From a virus, in IMG/VR virus record IMGVR_UViG_3300042383_000603, positions 1-25,130 of that record: a stretch of DNA of 25,130 nucleotides. One strand, given 5' to 3'. Shown here in pieces: positions 14,887-21,796 of this stretch. Made by a program: the position numbers and the translations under genes. Numbering within the stretch: the first letter of the stretch is position 1; each line of letters begins with the position of its first letter. The notes beneath the pieces were generated by a model. It was given only the letters and a program-made list of their open reading frames with translations, was not told where the DNA came from and did not search any database.

Positions 14887-16080
14887 TCAACGGACCCACT
14901 CGGCAACTCGGTGCGCCGCCGACTCCCATGCTCGGCAGACAGCCGGCACGGTGACAGCAGGACCCCTGTTGCGCATCGTGCGCAACACCGTGAGCGTGTC
15001 GCCCGCTGCCGCATAGTCCACGATGGCGCTGCCCTCGAGCAAGCCCGGCACATCTACTGCCGGCGTGCCGTCGCCCATTGCTTTGACCATCGCCAGCGTG
15101 CGCTCTGTCTGCGCCTGTATGTCGGAGCGTGCGTCGAACGCCTCGGCCTGTAGTGACCGGCGCGGCGCGTGGCCCCAGCCGTCGATGGCTACGTCGGGCT
15201 CGTGCTGCCACAGGTCAAGCTCAGGCCGGCGCGCGGCGAAGGTGGCGAGCCACTCGCGGTCTCCCTCGAGGGTCTCGGGCGCCCACCGTCGCGAGCCGTC
15301 CACCGCGACCACAGGCACCATGCGCTCGACCCGCAGCGGCGGTCGCTGGCCCGATGCCAAGTGCAGCGCGTCCTTGGCCTCGAGGCCCGACACGTGCCCG
15401 AGGTAGTGATCGACCGTGCCATCGGGCAGGGTCGCCGCCTCGACGCGCTCAAGCTTGACCGTGGACCAGTCGGAGCCCGACGCATACGCCTGGCCGTCTG
15501 GTCCGAAGGCGCGCGTGCATCCGAGCAACTCGATGCGCTCAGCACCCCACCGCTCGGCAAGCGCCACCGCGGCGGTCACGTTGGAGGTGCCGCCATACAG
15601 CGGCTCGATGCCCGTATGCGCGGCCAGCCCGAACGTCTGCGTCGAGGCAGGCACGAACCATCGAACATCCGCGCAGACCTCCAAACAAGCGAGCCATGTG
15701 TCGTGGTGAGTGCCTACGTCGAGCACCGCAATCGGCCACTCCGAGCGCGGCATCTGGCGCCACACCTGGGATGCGCGGCGGATCTGCTCGGCCATGCTGA
15801 TCGACTCGCGGCACAGCAGCATGTCGGGCCAGAAGCCCCGCGACGCCAGCGGCAGAAGCGCGCTGTTGACTGCGATGGTCACTATTTCGCGCTCGTGCAG
15901 CAGCGTGGCGTGTACGTCATCCGGCAGCGTGTGACCGGCACCGATGACCATCACCGTGTCGGACGCGCGCAGCCGCGTGGAGCACTTGTCCAGCGTCATC
16001 ATCCGCGCGTTGCGCGCGATGGCCTCGGCAATGTGCGGCGCCTTGAACAGCGCGAATGCCTGGGATGTACGGTCCATCAC
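14887..16080 (-). CDS. DUF115 / Maf-like putative nonulosonic acid transferase
   Basis: The 397-residue protein resembles the DUF115 / flagellin-modifying Maf family: 'VMVIGAGHTLPDDV' at 43-56, 'VNSALLPLASRGFWPDMLLC' at 71-90 and 'YGGTSNVTAAVALAERWGA' at 162-180 followed by 'ERIELLGC'. These correspond to the nucleotide-binding GxGPSL-like loop, the conserved strand ending in P-D, and the G-G-[ST]-x2-[TS]-A helix. Maf proteins transfer pseudaminic or legionaminic acid to flagellin Ser/Thr. The start overlaps the methyltransferase stop as ATGA. With NeuB-, NeuA- and phosphatase-like genes upstream in the same coupled run, the best reading is a CMP-nonulosonate glycosyltransferase. Acceptor unknown. 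A distant alternative is another DUF115 activity such as a pterin pyrophosphokinase-like enzyme. Confidence 0.72.
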   Translation of the reverse strand: MMDRTSQAFALFKAPHIAEAIARNARMMTLDKCSTRLRASDTVMVIGAGHTLPDDVHATLLHEREIVTIAVNSALLPLASRGFWPDMLLCRESISMAEQIRRASQVWRQMPRSEWPIAVLDVGTHHDTWLACLEVCADVRWFVPASTQTFGLAAHTGIEPLYGGTSNVTAAVALAERWGAERIELLGCTRAFGPDGQAYASGSDWSTVKLERVEAATLPDGTVDHYLGHVSGLEAKDALHLASGQRPPLRVERMVPVVAVDGSRRWAPETLEGDREWLATFAARRPELDLWQHEPDVAIDGWGHAPRRSLQAEAFDARSDIQAQTERTLAMVKAMGDGTPAVDVPGLLEGSAIVDYAAAGDTLTVLRTMRNRGPAVTVPAVCRAWESAAHRVAEWVR

Positions 16081-17258
16081 TTCGACTCCACGGGCTTATT
16101 CAGATTCAGTCCAAGCTGGTTGTTGATGTGCGCGATGGCCGTGCCCATGCGCTGCCCCTCATAGATGCGGCCGGCGTAGAAGCCGCGCATCCACGGGTCA
16201 GCGTGCCAGTCGGGACGCTCGACCTCCTCGAGCATGCGGCAGAGCTTGGCCAGCGATACGCCAGCATCCGAGCCCATGCGGCGCCACCGCTGGAACTCGT
16301 CGGCCATGAAGTCGAGCGTCGCGCGGTTGTCCTCGCCCGACACGCGTGCGCGCCACTCCGCATCTAGAAAGCACTCGATATGGCGCTCGGCCGCGGCGGT
16401 CGCTGCACGCTGCCGCTCCCACGCCAGCAACTTGCCCACGACCTCGGGCGCAAGCGGGCCACCATGCGGCTCATACGCGCGCGGACCATCAGCCGAGCGC
16501 ACACCCCAGCCGAGCAGCACCGAGCCGTCGATGGCCGTGTGCACCTCCTTGAGCCCAGCCCGGCGCAGCGCCGCGGCCAGCGTGTGCGTCGAGTAGTTGA
16601 CCACATGCGGCTTCTGCAGGAAATGACTCAGGCTCACATACGGGCGCTCGACCGTGGGCACCTCGACGAACACAAGCCCGCCGACCTTGACCCGCCGCAC
16701 CATCGCCTCGAGCTCGCCCACGGGGTCCGCGAAGTGCTCGACCACCTGCAGCGCGTAGGCGATGTCGAAGCCGTCATCCTCGAGGCCGGCCAGCTCCGCG
16801 CCGCGCTCAACCGCCTCGGCAGCTAGCCGCGGGTCGTACTCCGCAGCGCGTACGTCGACGCCGAGCCGCCGCATGGCCGCTGCCACGCGCCCATCGCCGC
16901 AGCCCACCTCGAGCACGCGCACGCCCGCTCCGAGCCCCAGGGCATCGATTAGACGCCGCGCCGCGTGCTCGCCGTGCCGGTCCAGCGTGTCCGCGTAGTC
17001 GTCATCCTCGGGCCGCACCGTGCGCCCGGTCGGCTGTAGCTCGGCGTCCAGCTCCTCGCGTGGCAGCGCGGGGAACTCGCGCCGGTATTGCCCGGACCTG
17101 TAGTAGTCCGCCACCTCGGCCGCGGTTGGATGCGGGCTCGTCTGCAACAGCGAGCACTGCGAGCACGCTACGGTCAGTAGCGGTCCGGTGCGTCCCTGGT
17201 CGTGCACGTGCAGCGCATCGCCCAGCGTGTGCCCGCACAGATAGCAATCATCGGTCAT
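16077..17258 (-). CDS. Class I SAM-dependent methyltransferase with N-terminal zinc-binding motif
   Basis: The protein has 393 residues. Cys5, Cys8, Cys32 and Cys35 form a CxxC...CxxC zinc-binding knot. The Rossmann core follows with motif I 'VLEVGCGDG' at 115-123, an acidic 'AAEYDP' after strand 2 near 138-143, 'YALQVVEHF' at 168-176 and 'GGLVFVEVP' near 193-201, typical of Methyltransf_23-type enzymes. A zinc knot before this core is seen in sugar C-methyltransferases, but the C-terminal 130 residues here are helical and charged and do not look like that family's third domain. Coupled by ATGA at both ends within the sugar cassette, it probably methylates a sugar or glycan; the substrate is not known. 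Confidence 0.82.
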   Translation of the reverse strand: MTDDCYLCGHTLGDALHVHDQGRTGPLLTVACSQCSLLQTSPHPTAAEVADYYRSGQYRREFPALPREELDAELQPTGRTVRPEDDDYADTLDRHGEHAARRLIDALGLGAGVRVLEVGCGDGRVAAAMRRLGVDVRAAEYDPRLAAEAVERGAELAGLEDDGFDIAYALQVVEHFADPVGELEAMVRRVKVGGLVFVEVPTVERPYVSLSHFLQKPHVVNYSTHTLAAALRRAGLKEVHTAIDGSVLLGWGVRSADGPRAYEPHGGPLAPEVVGKLLAWERQRAATAAAERHIECFLDAEWRARVSGEDNRATLDFMADEFQRWRRMGSDAGVSLAKLCRMLEEVERPDWHADPWMRGFYAGRIYEGQRMGTAIAHINNQLGLNLNKPVESK

Positions 17259-17467
17259 GGCAACTCCACTCCGCTCTCGTCGAGAATCCGATACAGCAAC
17301 TCACGAGCCCATTCCGCGCGGTACGCCGCGGGCTCCTCGCCGTGCTTGGCAATGCTGCGTAGCTCGCGGTCCAGTTCAAGCACGACCTCGCGCCACAGGT
17401 GGCCTTCTAGCGCGGCGCGGTGGTCGTCGGCCTCCTCGGGCAGCGTGAATACCAGCGTGGCCTTCAT
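17255..17467 (-). CDS. Small phage protein inside the sugar cassette
   Basis: This 70-residue protein starts at ATG 17467, overlapping the NeuB-like stop as ATGA, and its own stop overlaps the methyltransferase start the same way. It begins MKATLVFTLPEEADDHRAAL and has a helical body 'WREVVLELDRELRSIAKHG'. A beta strand followed by 'F-x-L-P-E-E' and then a 'LDxxLR' helix is a pattern I associate with small conserved phage proteins of unknown function. The frame continues upstream to 18094, but that part is a shadow of the NeuB-like gene. Role unknown. Confidence 0.75.
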   Translation of the reverse strand: MKATLVFTLPEEADDHRAALEGHLWREVVLELDRELRSIAKHGEEPAAYRAEWARELLYRILDESGVELP

Positions 17468-18318
17468 GGCTTGCTCCACGACGACCGCCGCATGGTTTGG
17501 ATCTTGGCGTACTCGGCCGCATCGACCGGCCGCTCGGCGCCGGTAGTCAGCGCATCCTCGAGGCTGCGGATCTCGTACACGAGTGCCTGCAACTCGGCCG
17601 GCTCGAGGCTGGCTTTCTGGTCCGAGCCCCATTGCAGGCGCGAGAGGGTCACGTGGCGCTCGACCATGCACGCGCCGCGAGCCACGGCGCCCAGCGTCAC
17701 CGCGAGCGTGCCTGGGGCTTCGTGGCCGCTCCATCCGACCGGCAGCCCGTACCGCTGGCGCAGCTCGTCGAGCACTAGCAGCCGAGCCATGCGCGGCGGG
17801 TGCGGGTACACCGAGCACGTGTGCAGCAGCGTCAGCCGCACGCCCGCCGACAGCAGCCGCTCCACAGCCGCGTCGATCTCGGCCCACGTGCTGCCGCCCG
17901 TCGATAGCACCACCGGCACGCCCGAGCGCCCAGCTTCGTCGAGCGTGTCCGTGTCCGTGATAGCAGCGGACGGCAGCTTCAAAAACGGCAACTGCCATGC
18001 TCGCAGGAACCGCACGCTCGGCGGGTCGAATGCCGAGCTGGTCCACGGAATACCCAGGTCGCGCGATGCCGCTGCAAGCATGGCGAACTCGCACTCGCCG
18101 AACTCAATAGTCCGTTTGTAGTCGACGTAGCGCATCGGACCCCACGGGGTCGAGCGCATGTCATCGGCCATCTTCGGCGGGATGGCAAGCTCGAGGTCGC
18201 GCTTTTGCAACTTCACGACATCCGCGCCTGCCGCCTTGGCCGCGCGCATGAGGTCCACCGCGACGGCGATGCTGCCTTGGTGATTGATCCCGATCTCGGC
18301 AACGACCTGTACTCTCAT
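17464..18318 (-). CDS. NeuB-like nonulosonic acid synthase lacking the SAF domain
   Basis: The 284-residue protein is a TIM-barrel PEP-condensing synthase of the NeuB/SpsE family. Motifs: 'VAEIGINHQGS' at 6-16, 'AGADVVKLQKR' at 30-40, 'LKLPSAAITD' at 113-122, 'VVLSTGG' at 136-142, 'LLHTCSVYP' at 164-172, 'GWSGHE' at 195-200 (family usually G-[FY]-S-D-H-T) and 'VERHVT' at 219-224. His199 and His222 correspond to the metal-binding histidines. It would condense phosphoenolpyruvate with a hexose or N-acylmannosamine, or their 6-phosphates. Bacterial NeuB enzymes are near 340-350 residues with a C-terminal antifreeze-like (SAF) domain; here it is absent. ATGA overlaps at both ends. Confidence 0.85.
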   Translation of the reverse strand: MRVQVVAEIGINHQGSIAVAVDLMRAAKAAGADVVKLQKRDLELAIPPKMADDMRSTPWGPMRYVDYKRTIEFGECEFAMLAAASRDLGIPWTSSAFDPPSVRFLRAWQLPFLKLPSAAITDTDTLDEAGRSGVPVVLSTGGSTWAEIDAAVERLLSAGVRLTLLHTCSVYPHPPRMARLLVLDELRQRYGLPVGWSGHEAPGTLAVTLGAVARGACMVERHVTLSRLQWGSDQKASLEPAELQALVYEIRSLEDALTTGAERPVDAAEYAKIQTMRRSSWSKP

Positions 18319-18998
18319 GCTTCCTCTTGCCAGCGATGCCGCCGCTGGGCGCGCTCAAGCTCGGCCGGCGTGTCGATGTCGATGGCCGCGTCTACGTCCA
18401 TCTCCATCACGCGGCAGTCACCACCAGAACGGTCCTGGTACTTGCGCCAGCAGTCCGCGGAGAACGCGTACACCGCGCCGTTCTCCGCGACCAGCTTGGG
18501 AAGCTCCGAGGTGAACATCCGGTGTGCTGGCCGGTTGCGATGCCAGCGACCATCGGCGTCGTAGTAGCCCGCGAAATACACATCCTTCGTGACCTCGTGC
18601 ACCGAGATCACCGAGTCACAGCCGGTGCGCTCCATGATGGCCAGTGCCGAGGCTACGTGTCTGCGCTGGCGTAGTGGCGATGTCGGCTGCAACAGCACGT
18701 ATCGCCGCGCCGGATGCAGACTGACCACGTGCGCGATGACATCCTCGAGGTGCACGCGCTTGCCGGTCAGCGACTCGTCAAGCTGCACGCCGAAGCACCG
18801 CAGGCGCAGCCGGTCCGCGAAGGCCCTGCCGTGGCTGATGATGTCCGCGTCATCCGAGCACAGCGCCACCGCATCGCACGACACAGCCGAGTGGATAGCC
18901 CGCTCGACCAGCGTGTGCGCCCCCACCCGCTTGAGGTTCTTCGACGGCAGCCGCTCGGACTTGGCCTTGGCCGGGATGATAGCCAGCGTGCCGATCAT
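18315..18998 (-). CDS. NeuA-like CMP-nonulosonate cytidylyltransferase
   Basis: I set the start at ATG 18998, which overlaps the phosphatase stop as ATGA, giving 227 residues; the frame upstream is a shadow of the phosphatase. Motifs: the nucleotide-binding 'IIPAKAKSERLPSKNLK' at 7-23, 'LLQPTSPLRQ' at 102-111, 'ENGAVYAF' at 172-179 and 'VDAAIDIDTPAEL' at 202-214, whose Asp residues bind metal. This pattern marks CMP-sialic acid synthetases and relatives that activate nonulosonic acids with CTP; the 'QPTSPLR' stretch favours the NeuA side over the KdsB side of the superfamily. The length is normal for the single-domain enzyme. Product feeds a CMP-sugar-dependent transferase. Confidence 0.86.
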   Translation of the reverse strand: MIGTLAIIPAKAKSERLPSKNLKRVGAHTLVERAIHSAVSCDAVALCSDDADIISHGRAFADRLRLRCFGVQLDESLTGKRVHLEDVIAHVVSLHPARRYVLLQPTSPLRQRRHVASALAIMERTGCDSVISVHEVTKDVYFAGYYDADGRWHRNRPAHRMFTSELPKLVAENGAVYAFSADCWRKYQDRSGGDCRVMEMDVDAAIDIDTPAELERAQRRHRWQEEA

Positions 18999-19471
18999 GG
19001 CCGCTCCGGTACGGCAAGCGCGCCCGTGCGCGGCTGGGCCAGCAGTTGCCGCAGCACCTCGTACAACACGCCCTCGCCGCCTCGAGCGTGCGTGCGCTTG
19101 TGGTGGCCGGTCCAGCCTGCCGCATCGCACGGCATCCAGACCTCGTGGGCCAGCTCCATCGCGTCCATGTCGCCGCCCGTGCCGTCGCCGATGTAGACCA
19201 CGCGCCAGCCGTCCTCGAGGTGCAGGCGCACTAGCTCGGGCTTGTCGATGCCAGGGTGGTACTCGGCGCCGATCTTGGCCGCACGGCACTCGACCGGCGA
19301 GGTGTTGGGGTCGTCGGTAATCAGCGCCACATCGATGCCAGCGTCTTTGGCCGCCTGGATGAGCCAGCCGTCGCGCTTGTGGAATCGCAGGCTTTCATGG
19401 CCCGACTCGTTGACCCACACCGTCCCATCGGTGAGCGTCCCGTCTACGTCGCAGATTACCACTGTCCGCAT
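18995..19471 (-). CDS. KdsC-like HAD phosphatase (nonulosonate-9-phosphate phosphatase candidate)
   Basis: The start is ATG 19471 (158 residues) with AAGGA about 9 bases upstream; the longer frame to 19519 adds only a spacer translation. HAD motif I 'DVDGTLTDG' at 8-16 holds nucleophile Asp8 and acid/base Asp10. 'FHKRDGWLI' at 30-38 matches the KdsC 'F-x-v-R-D-G-x-x-I' stretch. Lys77 in 'GIDKPE' and 'YIGDGTGGDMDAM' at 93-105 fit motifs III and IV, and 'GGEGVLYEVL' at 131-140 matches the C-terminal KdsC loop. Such C0-type enzymes remove phosphate from KDO-8-P, KDN-9-P or Neu5Ac-9-P. Next to NeuB- and NeuA-like genes, a 9-phosphate sugar acid is the likeliest substrate. First gene of the cassette. 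Confidence 0.85.
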   Translation of the reverse strand: MRTVVICDVDGTLTDGTVWVNESGHESLRFHKRDGWLIQAAKDAGIDVALITDDPNTSPVECRAAKIGAEYHPGIDKPELVRLHLEDGWRVVYIGDGTGGDMDAMELAHEVWMPCDAAGWTGHHKRTHARGGEGVLYEVLRQLLAQPRTGALAVPERP

Positions 19472-19531
19472 CGAGGTTTCCTTTCGTGGCTGACGCCACA
19501 CTCGGCCACTAGCACGCACGCTCCGAGGCCG
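19472..19531. other. Short noncoding spacer between terminase and sugar cassette
   Basis: About 60 bases separate the terminase stop from the phosphatase start. On the minus strand it contains a small hairpin GTGGC-GTCA-GCCAC (19499-19486) immediately upstream of the AAGGA ribosome binding site. No promoter-like hexamers are convincing. With the 65-base spacer at 14822-14886 it marks the two ends of an otherwise overlapping gene block. Confidence 0.5.
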
Positions 19532-20926
19532 TCAATGGAATCCACCTCGAGGCCGCGACACGGCTCGGAAGCTCTGCATGTTGGCGCCACTCGGGCGGTG
19601 CAACTCAAGCCATGCGCGAGACACCGCATCAACCTTGTTGTCCTTGCCGCCCGATGCGCCGTCGAATCCGTCGAACTCACTCAGCAGCGCGTCGAGCCAC
19701 GGGCCGCGCACGACGTAGATGGGCGGGCCAGTCCCGAGTGCACCGTGCTCGGCTGCCGTGGCCCATGGACGCGCGTACTCGAGCTTGCTCGAGGATGCCC
19801 GCTCGGCGCGCACCGCATACGGCCTGAGCTGTTGCGTGGTCGTGTCCACGTCCACGATGCCGGCCTGCCCTGGGTCCTGCCAGATGCACTGCGGCACTGA
19901 TGCGCCGTCCGACTCCGCGCATGACCGCATGAGCGAGAACACCGATGCTGGCGTGCCGCGCACCGTGGCTACGTCGAGCACCACGTAGCCCTGGCCATCG
20001 CCGAGCATGCCGAGCTTGACGCCCACGGTCTCGTCTCCTCCGACAGTCGCGCCCTTGTCCCAGCCGCGCACGGTCATGCCGACCGGTCCGGGCGGCGCAT
20101 CGACCACGCGGAACCACTCGCGCCGAATCACGTTGCCGGCGCTGTGGCGGACGTTCCAGTTGCGACCCAACAACCGCTCCCGCTCCACGAACGGCAGCGC
20201 CTCGAGGCGCTCGCGATAACTCGGGTCACCCAGCCGGTTGTCCTCGAGCTTGGCGGATACGAAGGTCAACGACAGCGGCTTGCGGCCGGGAAACTCGGCG
20301 AGTGCATCGGCCTCGGTGTCGTACCACCGCAGCTCGTCACGGATGCGGATGAACCACCGGAGTTGCCCGCTGCGCTCCTCGATGGGCAAGCCATCGGGAC
20401 CGATCCACCAGTCGATGAGCTTGCGAACGAATGAGTCGCTGTCTGGGTTGCACGTGGCCCGGATATGCGCCCTGACGTTGGCATTGGTCCGCGCGCGGGA
20501 CAGCAGATACCAGAACTGCGACTCCTCGAACTGAGTCAACTCCTCAAATACGATGGTCGCGTATTGCTTGGACTGGTGGCCGTGTACGTCCCACGCGTGC
20601 TGCAAGTGGCGGAACTCCACGATGGCGCCGCTCGGAAAGCGCCAGTCGAGATTGGGATTCTGCCGCGGTGTACCGCCGAGGTTGCGGAACATCGTCTGCG
20701 ACTCCTCCCAGATGGAGCCGCCGCCCGTCAGCTCGGTCGAGGTGCGCCGGAACACGACCGCCGAATACCGCGGCAGGTCCACCAGCGAGGCAATCCACAG
20801 CAGCACCGAGAACGACTTGCCCGAGCCCGCCGCGCCGCCGAAAATAGCAACGTCCGCGGCCGATGCCATGAACGCCTCTTGCGGTCCCGGCTGCGGCGCG
20901 ATGGTGACTAGCTCACTCGTCGTCAT
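19532..20926 (-). CDS. terL: Terminase large subunit
   Basis: The 464-residue packaging motor protein has both expected domains. ATPase: Walker A 'GGAAGSGKS' at 30-38, 'VVFRRT' adenine-motif region near 57-62, Walker B 'TIVFEEL' at 124-130. Nuclease: 'RGWDKG' with Asp290, 'WQDPGQAG' with Asp351, and 'KDNKVDAVSRAW' with Asp429/Asp433, the metal-binding acids of the RNase H-like fold. It cuts concatemeric DNA and pumps it through the portal. The start overlaps the small terminase gene by 14 bases. It is followed by the sugar cassette instead of the portal, which is unusual. Length and motifs look intact. Confidence 0.95.
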   Translation of the reverse strand: MTTSELVTIAPQPGPQEAFMASAADVAIFGGAAGSGKSFSVLLWIASLVDLPRYSAVVFRRTSTELTGGGSIWEESQTMFRNLGGTPRQNPNLDWRFPSGAIVEFRHLQHAWDVHGHQSKQYATIVFEELTQFEESQFWYLLSRARTNANVRAHIRATCNPDSDSFVRKLIDWWIGPDGLPIEERSGQLRWFIRIRDELRWYDTEADALAEFPGRKPLSLTFVSAKLEDNRLGDPSYRERLEALPFVERERLLGRNWNVRHSAGNVIRREWFRVVDAPPGPVGMTVRGWDKGATVGGDETVGVKLGMLGDGQGYVVLDVATVRGTPASVFSLMRSCAESDGASVPQCIWQDPGQAGIVDVDTTTQQLRPYAVRAERASSSKLEYARPWATAAEHGALGTGPPIYVVRGPWLDALLSEFDGFDGASGGKDNKVDAVSRAWLELHRPSGANMQSFRAVSRPRGGFH

Positions 20927-21431
20927 CGTCGGTGGCCTTGGTCGGTGGCACCTTCACCAGCGGATTGACCGGCACGCGGAGCTGGTAGCGCACAACCTCG
21001 GCCTGCGTCTGCACCGGCCCGCCGTCCTTGCCGGTCAACTCGGTGGTCTGCTTGTCGCCGTACTCGTCGCGCTTCCACTTGCTGAGCAGCCACGTGGCCG
21101 CAGCGGTCTGCGCGCGGGCGATGGCCGGGTCCTCGATCTCGCCCGTCGCGATGCGCCGCAGCTCGCGCTCGACGCGCTCGACCTTCGTGGCCAGAGCGAC
21201 ATCAAGCGCCTTGCCCCATCGCTCCGGGTCACGCTCGCACCACCCCAGCAGTTGCCCGTAGGTGACACCGTACTTGGCCAGCAAAGGCACCGCTGCGCCG
21301 CGTTGCGTCTGGCCGTCTGCGATGGCCGAGACCCATGCCGACAGAGCCTCTTCGCGCGCGCGTACGTTTGCTTCGGTGAGGTGCTCTACCTTCCGCCCCT
21401 TCTTCTTCGTGATTGAGGTTGCCTTGGGCAT
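20913..21431 (-). CDS. terS: Terminase small subunit candidate
   Basis: I place the start at ATG 21431 (172 residues), four bases after the upstream stop, with GGGAG about 12 bases before; the longer frame to 21515 adds a Cys/Arg-rich peptide unlike a natural N-terminus. The protein opens with a basic stretch (KATSITKKKGRK), has a helix-turn-helix-like region 'VPLLAKYGVTYGQLLGWCERDP' in pieces near 55-75, a central helical block 'KVERVERELRRIATGEIED', and an acidic C-terminal tail (DDDDE). Small size, DNA-binding-type N-terminus, oligomerising helices and a gene overlap with terL support DNA recognition for packaging. Confidence 0.8.
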   Translation of the reverse strand: MPKATSITKKKGRKVEHLTEANVRAREEALSAWVSAIADGQTQRGAAVPLLAKYGVTYGQLLGWCERDPERWGKALDVALATKVERVERELRRIATGEIEDPAIARAQTAAATWLLSKWKRDEYGDKQTTELTGKDGGPVQTQAEVVRYQLRVPVNPLVKVPPTKATDDDDE

Positions 21432-21435
21432 GCGA

Positions 21436-21588
21436 CTACCGTGCTCCCGATTCCGGCCGATGCAAGTACAGGCGCGCGTTGCGTCCATCCGGCGACAGGT
21501 CGACGCGGCGCACACGCGCTCGTAGCCAGTCCGGGTATCCGTCGAGCTCGCTCTGTAGCGTGGTCGTCAGGGTGACGGTGCCGGTCAT
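21436..21588 (-). CDS. Small hypothetical protein
   Basis: The frame ends in TAG at 21436, four bases before the terminase small subunit start. ATG 21588 gives 50 residues beginning MTGTVTLTTTLQSELDGYPD, a beta-strand then helix with 'WLRARVRRVDLSPDG'. A GTG at 21654 would add 22 residues but overlaps the upstream gene by 53 bases and has no ribosome binding site. Third-position GC preference supports coding. No family recognised. Confidence 0.55.
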   Translation of the reverse strand: MTGTVTLTTTLQSELDGYPDWLRARVRRVDLSPDGRNARLYLHRPESGAR

Positions 21589-21601
21589 CGTCCAGTCCGG
21601 A

Positions 21602-21796
21602 TCATCGGCGGGCGGCACGGGACGCGCGCCACGCTTCGTCGTGGGCGCATTCACGTTGGAGCGCCGCTAGGACTCGCTGCCATCGTTGGGCGTGGCGACG
21701 GTGCAGGCGTTGAGCTAGCTCGATGGACTCCTCGGCTGTGCGGTGCGGCGTGTCCCACGACTCGAGTTGGTCCCACGGCTCGAGGTCGTCGGTCAA
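21602..21796 (-). CDS. Small hypothetical protein
   Basis: This 64-residue protein starts at ATG 21796, overlapping the helicase stop as ATGA, which supports translation. It is acidic at the N-terminus (MTDDLEPWDQLESWD) and strongly basic and helical afterwards (LAQRLHRRHAQRWQRVLAALQRE). No membrane segment or known motif. It bridges the replication and packaging modules. Confidence 0.6.
   Translation of the reverse strand: MTDDLEPWDQLESWDTPHRTAEESIELAQRLHRRHAQRWQRVLAALQRECAHDEAWRASRAARR

Noticed and set aside
14165-16164. Plus-strand open frames opposite portal and the DUF115 gene (283 and 331 codons)
   Set aside because: Antisense shadows of confidently identified genes, with no motif and no upstream ribosome binding site noted.
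17468-18094. Upstream extension of the 70-residue protein to a 279-residue frame
   Set aside because: The extension overlaps the NeuB-like gene in another frame and is Arg/Gly/Ala-rich; the ATGA-coupled start at 17467 is far more likely.
18999-19289. Upstream extension of the cytidylyltransferase to 324 residues
   Set aside because: The extra 97 residues are a shadow of the phosphatase gene, and the nucleotide-binding motif starts properly right after ATG 18998.
17464-19471. KDO (KdsA/KdsB/KdsC) pathway as the meaning of the sugar genes
   Set aside because: The synthase has NeuB-type A-E-I-G-x-N-H and V-E-R-H motifs rather than KdsA-type ones, so only the phosphatase resembles the KDO pathway and it is shared with KDN/sialic acid routes.
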